A DNA stretch of 64,000 nt from Vesta saturnalis (Eukaryota > Arthropoda > Insecta > Coleoptera > Lampyridae), in contig JARFJB010000896.1 of the NCBI GenBank assembly GCA_036346205.1, positions 1,582,001 through 1,646,000 on the forward strand. Reading direction: 5' to 3'. Below the pieces are notes generated by a model. That model had not been told where the DNA came from and made no database searches. It saw only the letters and a list, made by a program, of their open reading frames with translations. Positions 21,653-30,436 of this stretch are shown here, piece after piece. Every line of letters starts with the position of its first letter. The first letter of the stretch is position 1. The translations under genes and the position numbers were made by a program.

Positions 21653-22972
21653 ATGGAGAATATAAACAAATTGGCCAACAACCAAAATGAAATTGGCAAG
21701 GCTATGGAGAAGATGTTTACAAATATGAAGAAAGATGCGGCGGCACGGAAGAACAAGGTGTACATTAATGAACGTAGCAATGCATTGGAAACATGGTGGG
21801 AAGAAGCGAACAGGACACACAGTGAAATATCCAAACTGCTGATAGATGATCATGACTACCACACATCAGAATACTTTGAAAGATTGGGTAAACTATATAA
21901 TCACATTAAGAACTATCTGACAGAACTGGAAAAGAAACTAACAACCACCTCGCAAGAAGACGATGGGATCGATAAAGAACAAGAACAGCGATTGAAACGA
22001 CAAGAGATCAAGGTGCAACAACTAGGTGCTCTATTACAACAAGTAGAAGAAAGATTGAAGAAAGAAGAAAACACGGTCCAACTTAATTTATGGCAAGACA
22101 AGATTCAGCGCCAATGGACTGCAATTGAAGACCTGCACGAACACATCAAGGTATATGAAACAAAACATCAGGACAACTATTTTTCAAACAGCGAGTTCGA
22201 GAAAACCGAACAATGGTGTGACCAAATGAGCATCGAACTCGGAAACAAAATACAAATGGTTGGAGATAAGACATGCAGCATCAAGATGCCAGAAATAAAG
22301 CTACCAATGTTCAGCGGTGGCTCTGAAAATTGGATGACATTCCAAGACCTGTTTGAAAAAATAATACACTCCAACAAAACGGTGACAAGAATAGAAAAAA
22401 TGCAGTACCTTAAAAGCAACGTCACAGGAGAAGCATCAAAACTAATCCAACACCTTCAAATTGCAGAATGCAATTACAAAACAGCATGGGAAATTCTCGA
22501 GAGCAGATACAACAACACACGGTTAATGGTAAAAATTTTAATAGATAAAATTCTAGACTTTCCCACAATCCAAGAACAAGACGCAGGTGCAATAAGGCGT
22601 CTGCATGACACCACTCATGAGTGTCTGGAAGCAATAAAGAACCTAGGAGTAGAAACAACCTCCTGGGGTCCTCTTGTTGTCCACATAGTAGCAAGAAAAT
22701 GGGACGCAGAGACAAACAAACTATTCGAACAATCGCTGAAAGCACCAAATGAAATACCACTAATGGAGGAAGTAATGGAATTCCTCAAACTAAGATTCCA
22801 GTCAATGGAAGCGATGTCCCAGGCAAGAAAATCACACCATACTACCACACGAGGACAGCCCCCCAGTGGCAGAATAAACGGCAAGCATGCGTCTACTGCA
22901 ACCAATATCACAAGTTGGGTGACTGCATCAAATTCAAAGGGTTGTCAACACAAGCCAGGATCACATTCGTGA
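21653..22972 (+). CDS. BEL/Pao Gag polyprotein
   Basis: Gag forms the retrotransposon particle. The 439-codon ORF starts at ATG 21,653 (MENINKLANNQNEIGKA). Residues 1-200 are rich in charged coiled-coil sequence (EKKL, EEDG, EQEQRLKRQEIKVQQL). Residues about 215-345 match the DUF1759 gag domain: LPMFSGGSENWMTFQDLF, MQYLKSNVTGEASKLI, CNYKTAWEILESRYNN. The end (after about residue 400) is out of frame: a 1-nt slip near the CCCCCC run at 22,858 shifts it away from CVYCNQYHKLGDC, the first zinc-knuckle motif, which continues in the pol ORF frame. Gag and Pol overlap by 58 nt in different frames; in many BEL/Pao elements they form one long frame, so this is probably a mutation rather than programmed shifting. 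Confidence 0.85.
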   Translation: MENINKLANNQNEIGKAMEKMFTNMKKDAAARKNKVYINERSNALETWWEEANRTHSEISKLLIDDHDYHTSEYFERLGKLYNHIKNYLTELEKKLTTTSQEDDGIDKEQEQRLKRQEIKVQQLGALLQQVEERLKKEENTVQLNLWQDKIQRQWTAIEDLHEHIKVYETKHQDNYFSNSEFEKTEQWCDQMSIELGNKIQMVGDKTCSIKMPEIKLPMFSGGSENWMTFQDLFEKIIHSNKTVTRIEKMQYLKSNVTGEASKLIQHLQIAECNYKTAWEILESRYNNTRLMVKILIDKILDFPTIQEQDAGAIRRLHDTTHECLEAIKNLGVETTSWGPLVVHIVARKWDAETNKLFEQSLKAPNEIPLMEEVMEFLKLRFQSMEAMSQARKSHHTTTRGQPPSGRINGKHASTATNITSWVTASNSKGCQHKPGSHS

Positions 22973-24582
22973 GAGAAAAACATCTATGTTTCAATTGCAT
23001 GGACCACAGTTCCAACATCAGATGCCACGCAATACGGCGGTGCACAACGTGTCAGTACCCGCACCACACATTACTACACCAGGAATACAAAAAACCTGCA
23101 ACACACCAGCAAACAAAATCGGCAGCGCACGCATCAACCAAAGAAGTTAAGGAAGCATGCAGCCCCGAAAATAGAAAAAAAGAAGTTTTATTAGCTACAG
23201 CAATTATCAGAATAAAGGACATCTTCGGTGAATTTCACATGTTACGAGTATTAATCGACCCAGGATCACAGGCATCATTTATTACGGAAGATTCTGCACA
23301 ACTGCTAAGACTACCAAGGCAAACAGTACACGCCGAGATCAGCAGTTTAGGAGGGTCTACACCAACCAAGGCAACCTCAAAAATAAACATCCAACTAAAA
23401 CCTTTACATCCAAGTACCTTTTCACTCACCACAGAAGTTATAGTGCTAAAAAAGATCACGGAGAATCTCCCCATGAAACAATTCAAGTTCGACAACAACC
23501 AGTGGACAAACCAAATATTGGCAGATCCCACACTCGATAAACCAAGGCCAATAGACGTGCTCCTGGGAGCTAAAGATTACGCAAAACTAATACTAGACGG
23601 GGTAAAAAGAACAGGCGACGTATTAGGTCAGAACTCAGAATTAGGATGGATTTTGTCAGGGCAGATCAACACTCCTAAAAAAGAAGAAGTGACGATAGTC
23701 AGTATGGTGTCACGGGAAGAAGAAATGCACTTAGAAAAATTTTGGGAACTCGAGGAAATTCCAAGGGCAGTGGAAATGTCCCAACAAGATGAAGAGTGTG
23801 AAGAACATTACCAACGAACCACGGTGAGGAACCCGGATGGAAATTACACAGTAAAAATACCATTCAAAAAAGATCCAGACACGCTGGAAAACGCAAGACC
23901 ATTGGCAGTCGCAAGATTACTACAGTTAGAGAAGAAACTTTTAAAAGACAAGTTGAAGACAGGTTACAAAAAATTCATGGACGAATACCTCCAACTAGGG
24001 CACATGAAACTAGCCACCAACCCAAAGGAAGACAGGGTGTACATACCACATCAGGCAGTTATGAAAGAAACCAATACAACGGCCAAACTGCGAGTAGTAT
24101 TTGACGCATCATCTAAGGACTCCAACGGGAAGAGTTTAAACGAGATGATGCACGTAGGGCCAAGATTACAACAGGATCTATGGGACCTCTTAGTAAGATG
24201 GAGAAAACATCGCTACGTGCTCATGGCTGACGTAGAGAAGATGTACCGTCAAATCAAACTTGACAAAGAAGATTACAAATACCACACTATCCTGTGGAGA
24301 ACCACACCAAGGGAACCAATCAAAGAGTACCAACTTACAACCGTTACATATGGAACAGCTTCCGCACCTTACCTAGCGGCAAGAACATTACAGCAACTAG
24401 CCCAAGATGAAGAAAACAATTACCCGCAAGCATCAGCAGTAACACTGAAAGATTATTACGTGGACGACCTGTTAACTGGAACCACCACAATAGAAGACGC
24501 AAAAATTTTACAGGAAGAATTAATCACATTATCAGCGAAAGTAGGGTTTACGTTAAGAAAATGGGCAGGAAACCACAAATAA
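22915..24582 (+). CDS. BEL/Pao Pol: zinc knuckles, protease, reverse transcriptase
   Basis: A 555-codon open frame that is really the continuation of Gag into Pol. Residues about 20-60 carry Cys/His clusters (LCFNC, RRCTTCQYPHHTLLH), as in BEL/Pao nucleocapsid. Residues about 105-130 carry the aspartic protease (DUF1758) with VLIDPGSQASFITEDSA; the catalytic triplet is DPG rather than the usual DSG. Residues about 200-260 include IDVLLGAKDYAKLI and LGWILSG. The RT covers about 390-555: LRVVFDASS, MADVEKMYRQI (first Asp), TYGTASAPYLAARTL, and DYYVDDLLTG, an intact catalytic box. The RT looks complete in its key residues. The frame ends at 24,582 by a small shift and continues as RNase H. Confidence 0.85.
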   Translation: MGDCIKFKGLSTQARITFVREKHLCFNCMDHSSNIRCHAIRRCTTCQYPHHTLLHQEYKKPATHQQTKSAAHASTKEVKEACSPENRKKEVLLATAIIRIKDIFGEFHMLRVLIDPGSQASFITEDSAQLLRLPRQTVHAEISSLGGSTPTKATSKINIQLKPLHPSTFSLTTEVIVLKKITENLPMKQFKFDNNQWTNQILADPTLDKPRPIDVLLGAKDYAKLILDGVKRTGDVLGQNSELGWILSGQINTPKKEEVTIVSMVSREEEMHLEKFWELEEIPRAVEMSQQDEECEEHYQRTTVRNPDGNYTVKIPFKKDPDTLENARPLAVARLLQLEKKLLKDKLKTGYKKFMDEYLQLGHMKLATNPKEDRVYIPHQAVMKETNTTAKLRVVFDASSKDSNGKSLNEMMHVGPRLQQDLWDLLVRWRKHRYVLMADVEKMYRQIKLDKEDYKYHTILWRTTPREPIKEYQLTTVTYGTASAPYLAARTLQQLAQDEENNYPQASAVTLKDYYVDDLLTGTTTIEDAKILQEELITLSAKVGFTLRKWAGNHK

Positions 24583-24985
24583 TTATGGAAAGAAGAAAAA
24601 GAAACGTCGGAACCACTGGATATCAACCAAAACGAATCAAGAAAATCCCTAGGAGTGAGATGGCTACCAGATCAAGACAGCTTTCAATTCAAGGTAGCAC
24701 TCAACAACAAAACATTAACAAAAAGAAGCATACTATCAGAAACAGCAAAAATCTTCGACCCGCTAGGGTGGGTCAGTCCAATAACAATAACAGCCAAACT
24801 AATAGTACAAGAATTATGGATAAGCGCAATCAAATGGGATCAAAAAGTACCTGACAACATAGCAGTAAAATGGGTGAAGTTCCGGGATAAATTAAAAGCT
24901 ATAGAAGAACTAAAGATACCAATATGGAAGAAAGATTCCAGATGGAACAACTTTACGCCATCCCAACCACCTCGTCGCGGCAGAA
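24583..24985 (+). pseudogene. BEL/Pao Pol, start of the RNase H region
   Basis: A different frame from the RT. It reads SLGVRWLPDQDSFQFKV, ILSETAKIFDPLGWVSPITI, and VQELW, the standard BEL/Pao sequence linking RT to RNase H. It ends at about 24,960 where LTR-like sequence begins, so the RNase H core and the integrase are deleted. Confidence 0.75.
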
Positions 24986-25006
24986 TGTTCAATCTGCAAT
25001 TGAACA
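24986..25006 (+). repeat. Collapsed 21-bp LTR-like unit
   Basis: This unit starts TGTTCAATCTGCA (like the start of the 3' LTR, TGTTTAATCTTGCA) and ends ATTGAACA (like the LTR end). It is preceded by CGGCAGAA, as the 3' LTR also is, and followed by ACTTCGAGCC, which resembles the LTR-proximal TCCTTCGAGCC motif. It looks like an LTR reduced to its two ends. Confidence 0.4.
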
Positions 25007-25027
25007 TGAACTTCGAGCCCGGCAGAA

Positions 25028-25488
25028 TGTTTAATCTTGCACAGATTAAACAGGGTATTTTTAACAATTTTATAGTAATAAGTTGAGAAATATAATTAGA
25101 ATTAAGACATAACAGTTAAAAAATATATAAAACGATTAGTAAGTAGAATAAATATAAAGCAGGTTAATTATTGCAACAATTGTGCTGATACAAAAGTGTG
25201 CAAGGTTGAAAATACACACACATACTATGTACATTATAACTAGTAAGCACAAAAAGGCGCTTAAATGAATAAACATGACCTAGTAACTGGGTCAAACAAT
25301 AAAATACGCAATAGTAAGTTCTGTATATAAAGTATAAATAGTACGAAATAAATTAGTTTTTGAATGAATCTCATTTTGTTCAATTACTCAAACAGGGTTG
25401 TGAGGTCTAGTCTACAATTGATACGAGTGACGGCGTATCCCTCACATTAAACCCCAAACACTCAATTCTCTAATCAGAGGATTGAACA
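25028..25488 (+). repeat. 3' LTR of BEL/Pao element 1
   Basis: About 461 bp, beginning TGTTTAATC and ending GAGGATTGAACA. Its last 15 nt recur at the start of the element (21,301-21,315) directly before the repeated TGGTCCTTCGAGCC motif, which defines the LTR end. A TATAAA-like box lies near 25,326-25,345. No second full copy is present for comparison, so the 5' boundary rests on the TG dinucleotide and the end of pol. Confidence 0.65.
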
Positions 25489-25555
25489 ATATGAGATTCT
25501 CTAGATTAGGTCAACCAGAGAAATCTGCGATAGCTGCCCATGTAATAATATAGAC
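25489..25555 (+). pseudogene. Penelope-like GIY-YIG endonuclease, middle piece
   Basis: The frame reads RLGQPEKSAIAAH (about 25,504-25,542), which fits the K..SA.A.H segment of the GIY-YIG domain in Penelope-like elements (compare EKSAVALH in the second element at about 35,950). It is cut by the hAT insertion and resumes at 27,843 with HDIKFDN. BEL/Pao sequence lies immediately upstream. Confidence 0.65.
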
Positions 25556-27834
25556 CAGGGGTCGATCTAGCGACAATTTTTGGTCGATCTTATAAAGAAA
25601 CCGATAACAACATTAATGGACGATCTTCGAGAGAATCTGCATTTTATAACTTTGAGAGGTGGCAATTGAGCGCAAATTGCAAGCAGGAAATGAATATTAG
25701 GTGGCAAATGTTGAATGTGACTCGCACGTGAGACCGTAGTAGGGAGTATGTGTAGTGGGGGAGTCGGTAGTGAAGCAGGAGTTTAACCTGCGTAGTGTAA
25801 CATTAGTTCCCCTGTGGTTAGTCGTAAGCGTGTTAATCGTTATTAGTGGTAACCAAAAGACGCTGTGTGTTTTGTACTTTATTGTTAGAAGTTACTTACA
25901 TTGAGGATTCCTTCGTTTCAATTGAACAGTTTCAACAGAATTAAGCAGTTTTCGTGAAAATGAATAAAAAAGTTAAAAACTATCACTATAATCCTGAATA
26001 GGAATTAGAATTTTTCTTTGTTGACGTGAAAAGTAAATGTATCTGTCTTATATGTCGGGATAGTCTTTCAATTTTTAAGCCTGGTTTAGAACGACATTTC
26101 CGCACTAAACATGGGAATTTTAACGACAAATTTCCACTGAATTCAGTTATAAGAAAAGAAAAACTTCTAAGTATGAAAGCTGCGCTATCGTCAGAGTGCC
26201 ATTGATTCAATTTAATTTTCAGCGCGCACAGTTACTCATCGAATTGAAATTATGGCATCAGATTTAAGCAGTCAATTGAAAACAGACATTGAATTATGTG
26301 CATTCTTCAGTTTACAGATGGATGAATCCAATGATGTGGTTGACACTGCGCAGCTAAGCATCTTTTTGAAAATGAGCTTCCATGATTTTTCAAATAAAGG
26401 ATAATTTCGGAAAACTATACCCTTGACTGGAAGAACTACCGGAAAAGATATTTCTGTGCATTCAAGGACTTTGTAACTAAGCAAAGTGTACCTCCTCAAA
26501 AATTAGCTGGTATAACCACAGATGGTGCGCCAGCTTTGACCGGCCTTCATAATGGATTTCTTTCATTCTGTCAAAAAGACGAACTGTTCCCTCCGTTTCT
26601 TCGTTATCACTGCATAATACACGAACAAGCGTTTTGCGGAGAATTTTTAAATATTGACAACATTATGAAATTGGTAATAAACATAATTAATTTAGTATTA
26701 GAGCTCATGCTTTAAAACGGCGATTATTCAAGGAGCTTACGGATGAACTGGAATGTCGATATAGAGATTTACTTCTACATGTGGATATTCGTTGGCTTAG
26801 TAAAGGCAAAGTACTTCGGCGATTTAAGGAACTACTTCCACAAATTAAAAGTTTTTTGGAAGAAATGGATATTATCCACTTAGAACTGAATGATCCAAAA
26901 TGGCTAACAGATTTTGTATTTCTTCTTAACGTTACAGAAAAACTTAACGAATTAAATTTAGAACTTCAAGAAAAAGACAAAAAGATTATTAATATGATCT
27001 CTGCAATTCAATCATTTTGTGGAAAGTTAGGATTCTGGAAGTCCAATATTGAAAAAGGCGAATTCAAGCATTTTCCGGATTTGCAAAAATCTATTAATAA
27101 TTATGGAATGGAAAACTGTGATACCAAAAAATACATACAGATTATCGAACACTTGAAAGCCGATTTTACAAGAAGATTTGAGGAATTTAGGAAACTGGAA
27201 CCAGTTGCTAGATTTCTTTCAAATCCGTTTTCTCCCTGTGACGTTGAAACTAAGGCTCAAGAAATATTGCTGTTTTCAGTCATCTGGATGCGACTCCACT
27301 AGAAATGGAAATTATTACCATACAAAACGACGCTGAATTGAAAACGTTTGCTACAGCCGATACCTTTTGGCGCTTAATCTGCGATGCAAAATATCCATTC
27401 CTTCGGGAAGCGGCCCTTCATACAAATTCCTTTTTTGGTTCCACTTATTTATGCGAGTTGTCATTTTCGAATATGAACTTTTACAAAAACAAATTTCGCT
27501 CGCGAATGACCACCGATCATTTGGATGCTACTTTAAGGACTGTCATTTCACAGTACACTTCAAACTACAAAAAAATAGATGAAGAAAAACAGTGCCAGGC
27601 TTCACATTACGTTTAGATTGCAATAATTGAATATTTTGATTTCTGTTCTAATAAAAATAAATATGTTTTTGAAATATATGTATTTTTTTAATTTTTTTGA
27701 TTCGTAGACCGGAAATATTAACCATTAGCGGTTAACCTAATATAAATAAAGGTATGCCAACTAAGAAAGGGCGATCGCGCAATTTTCCAAACTTGCTAAT
27801 TAGCTCGGAAGATCAAAAAGGTTGCCGACCCTTG
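25556..27834 (+). mobile_element. hAT transposon with 8-bp target duplication
   Basis: The left end reads CAGGGGTCGATC and the right end, read inward, CAAGGGTCGGCAACC, the familiar hAT-type short TIR. The 8-bp target duplications are ATATAGAC (25,548-25,555) and ATATAGAT (27,835-27,842), 7 of 8 identical. The duplicated site lies inside the GIY-YIG part of Penelope-like element 1, whose reading resumes right after the element. The transposase gene inside is broken. Confidence 0.85.
25961..27616 (+). pseudogene. hAT transposase (ZBED-type)
   Basis: hAT transposases cut and paste DNA and dimerise through a C-terminal domain. From 25,961 (MNKKVKNYH) the frames show a BED-type zinc finger (CICLIC...LERHFRTKHG), then SLQMDESNDVVDTAQLSIF (contains the first catalytic Asp of the hAT core), ITTDGAPA (second Asp), and RYHCIIHEQA-type sequence. 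Then come two long open pieces: 26,781-27,302 (DIRWLSKGKVLRRFKELLP) and 27,305-27,616 (FLREAALHTNSFFGSTYLCE...FSNM), the hATC dimerisation domain. By resemblance it belongs with the ZBED5/SCAND3/GTF2IRD2-like lineage (from memory). At least four stops or shifts lie between 26,000 and 26,780, plus one at 27,302. The second half is well preserved, so decay is moderate. Confidence 0.8.
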
Positions 27835-27842
27835 ATATAGAT

Positions 27843-28040
27843 CATGACATTAAATTTGATAATATGGAAATATTATTATGTTCGTTCACAACGTGAAGCT
27901 GTTGAGATATACAAAAATCCTAATAATTTCAATAGAAAAGAAGAAAATCTTCATTTAAATAGGTTTTGGCATCTTATAAATACAAAAAATGGCATAAGGG
28001 TACGTCCTAATTTTAATTTTAGGTTTTGGTATTTTTAGGT
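27843..28040 (+). pseudogene. Penelope-like GIY-YIG endonuclease, C-terminal tail
   Basis: The sequence reads HDIKFDNMEILL, then after a 1-nt shift RSQREAVEIYKNPNNFNRKE and LNRFWHLI. The REAVEIYK...FNR...L...W pattern is the conserved C-terminal tail of Penelope-type GIY-YIG proteins. It is separated from its upstream half by the hAT element. Confidence 0.7.
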
Positions 28041-28412
28041 TTTTTACTGAGTTTTTTCCTAGACCTTGAAGTAAATGCTTTACCAATTATATGATAAATT
28101 ACCACAGCAATATAATTTAACATAAGTGGTTGAAATTAAAATTAAAATTAAAATTATATAAAGCGTACTATCTTGTGTTTTCTTTGTTAAATAACACTTG
28201 CATTTATTGAGAAAACTATTTCTTTGTTAGATTTAACTGGATTACTTTAATTGATGTCAAGTTTCTATTTACGAATGCTTTTATCAATTTCAAAATAAAC
28301 TTTTTCACAACTTTACACTTACATCATAACTTAATTAAATTTTGTTAAATTTGTTCTTTGGGTATGGTATTTTTCATTGTTAGCCTTCACCCGTTAAAGG
28401 GTGTTCTGATTT

Positions 28413-28577
28413 CTCATCTTCAAGGCAGCTTAAAAACATTTAATTTATTAATGATCTGTACTTTACTAAAATTGTATGCCATAGTTGACTTTATACGCTT
28501 ATCACTGTTATATTAGTAGCAGGCTTATGCTTGCGGTGTAAATTTGTCAGATTTCACAAAATTGTTTCAATATGTTT
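28413..28577 (-). repeat. Right inverted terminal block of Penelope-like element 1
   Basis: Reverse complement of the block at 20,300-20,463 (see that entry). It is preceded by a small hairpin, CACCC...GGGTG (28,389-28,404). Confidence 0.8.
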
Positions 28578-29536
28578 AACAATTCTGAAAATCGCAAATT
28601 GACAAGTATAACTGTGTTATCGAAACGTTTAATTTTTGATAAACACCACCCAAAAAGAAAAATATTTAAAATTATAACATTTGTTGTTGGGAGTTTTGTC
28701 CTTTTTCAACGAAAACTATTTAAGTTAAGAATAAAATTATCAGAAATAATCTAATTTCTGTTAACACAGATAAAGGTAACAATAATAGTTGTTTCAAAAT
28801 ACAGTTATATGCAGAAAGTTAATGATTTTATTTCTGCTTTACAGATTTCGAGAAACAACTATAAAATTCTATAAACCAAACACATCCATTAGCCCAATAG
28901 CTTCTTACATCCAATGATCTAATCATATTTTAGGAAATGAACTAAACCATATAATAACAAACAGTTTAAAGTACAAATCACAACATTCTATTAAGAATTC
29001 TTTAGAACTATAAAACATAAAATTACCACTACATAATATACTTTTAAGTTTTGTGTAGTTGAATATGACATGGAATTTTTTGGAAATTTTTATAGAAAGC
29101 ACCACCCTAGAGGCACAATTTCGGATTTACCTAGGGAATACCACGAAAGATAAGCAAGTTTTTGTTTCTTTTGAACATTTCTGTGAAGTGCTAGCGTTCA
29201 CTGGTGTACTTATTAATTCCCTATTTTTGAATTGAAACAAACTAGCACTCTTTGGTTTATGACTTTCCCTGGTTTTATTTGTACTATTCTATTCACCCTA
29301 CACGCAGATTCTGCTGCCATTTCACCCGTAACAGGTAAAGTTTGTCGTCCAAAGTGTGGGGTTTGTTTTTAAGAATGTTGGGGCAGATTATTGTAGGATT
29401 TTCTCGTTTATTGATAATATTTATAATAGTTTTGTCATACTTCTATTTTACTTGTTAAGGACTTGCGTGTACTAGTTTTAAGATGGGTTATAAAACGAAT
29501 GTAGATCGGCTAGTATTTAGTTAAGCGAAGAATGGA
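28578..29536. other. AT-rich non-coding stretch
   Basis: I see no supported gene. If the flanking 1.45-kb repeats are LTRs, this would be the 5' part of the internal region of that element. Confidence 0.4.
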
Positions 29537-30114
29537 GTGGCTATCAGAGGTGGAGGGACATCGTTATCTATTATGGATTTATGCGCTTCGCCACGTGCCT
29601 TCCTTGGTGATGAAAGTTGTGTAAAAATTATGCAGCGCCCAGAGTACCCCTTTGATTTCGAAATTGGCAAAATTGCTATTGAGGGCACTAAAAGCGAATT
29701 AGGAAAACTTTTAGAAGATGTCAAAATTAACCTTTCTACGGTAAGGTTAGCGACTATCGAAACTGAGATAAAGTGTTTATTGAGTAGAATCATTCATTCT
29801 GACCCGAAAACTGACAATGACGTCAAAATTAAGAAAATTTTGTTTTATTTCTTGAGGTTGCATCATTACAGTCCAAATATGAAATTTTAGATAAGCGAGT
29901 TATTTTGAAAAATTCTCCATTAGAATCTTTAGGTCATAGTTCAACGAGTCACGATCAAAATTTGATTGTAGATATTTCGACACCAATTAGTAATTTCAAT
30001 TTAAAAATTTTGTGTAATTGTTACAAAACTTCTACAGGAAGTACTTTTAAACAGTTATTACACCGTGCAGGTGATTATTTAACACAATTTCTACCATTAT
30101 TGTTTGACTCGTAA
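29537..30114 (+). pseudogene. Unidentified two-part ORF, possibly gag-like
   Basis: Two open pieces in different frames (29,537-29,890 and from about 29,850 to 30,114) appear to be one protein with a single-nucleotide shift near 29,845. The first has SIMDLCASPRAFLGDE, RPEYPFDFEIGK and a predicted helical stretch (LGKLLEDVKINLSTVRLATIE). The second starts with coiled-coil-like VASLQSKYEILDKRV and ends with TFKQLLHRAGDYLTQFLP. I do not recognise the family. Helical, charged content and its place about 320 bp upstream of the right 1.45-kb repeat would suit a Gag-like protein, but this is inference only. Confidence 0.3.
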
Positions 30115-30436
30115 CTAAACATTGAGATCTCTTGGTTTTTTTCTGATCTTGATTGTTTTTCTTCTCTTCGATTCTTTTGGGGTATGCTGAAACGGATCGT
30201 TCACCTGTACGTTAGATACTCCTGGAAACCGGGAGTCACGAATAAGTGGTTGGCAGTTCTTAATCAACGTTGAACAAACGGTGGCCTACCTTAGCCCTAA
30301 CTCGAAGATAACTTAAGGGGTTGCTCAACGATCGACTCGGATTCTCACTAAACACACTAAGTTTAGGTCAAGTAAGACGCTTGGGTATTCTTGAATACAA
30401 GCAACTTACCGGTGACTCTTTACTTTGTTTAATCCA

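Larger units (their letters stand above)
21301..25488 (+). mobile_element. BEL/Pao LTR retrotransposon 1 (5'-truncated, internally deleted)
   Basis: Only the last 15 nt of the 5' LTR (21,301-21,315) remain, recognised because the 3' LTR ends with the same 15 nt (25,474-25,488). Then follow a 5' UTR with three 44-bp repeats, gag, protease and RT, and part of RNase H. Integrase is missing: the pol frame runs at about 24,960 into LTR-like sequence. The reading frames are much better preserved than in the second BEL/Pao element, so this is a fairly young insertion. It lies within Penelope-like element 1. Confidence 0.8.
20300..28577 (+). mobile_element. Penelope-like element 1, interrupted by BEL/Pao and hAT
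   Basis: The element's parts lie in three places, all on the plus strand: the N-terminal and early RT region (20,489-21,190), a short GIY-YIG piece (25,489-25,555), and the C-terminal tail (27,843-28,040). Its outer ends are inverted copies of each other (20,300-20,463 and 28,413-28,577), consistent with the inverted or complex terminal repeats known for Penelope elements. The BEL/Pao element occupies 21,301-25,488 and the hAT element 25,556-27,834. Much of the RT between the first two pieces is absent, so sequence was lost as well as interrupted. Confidence 0.6.
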
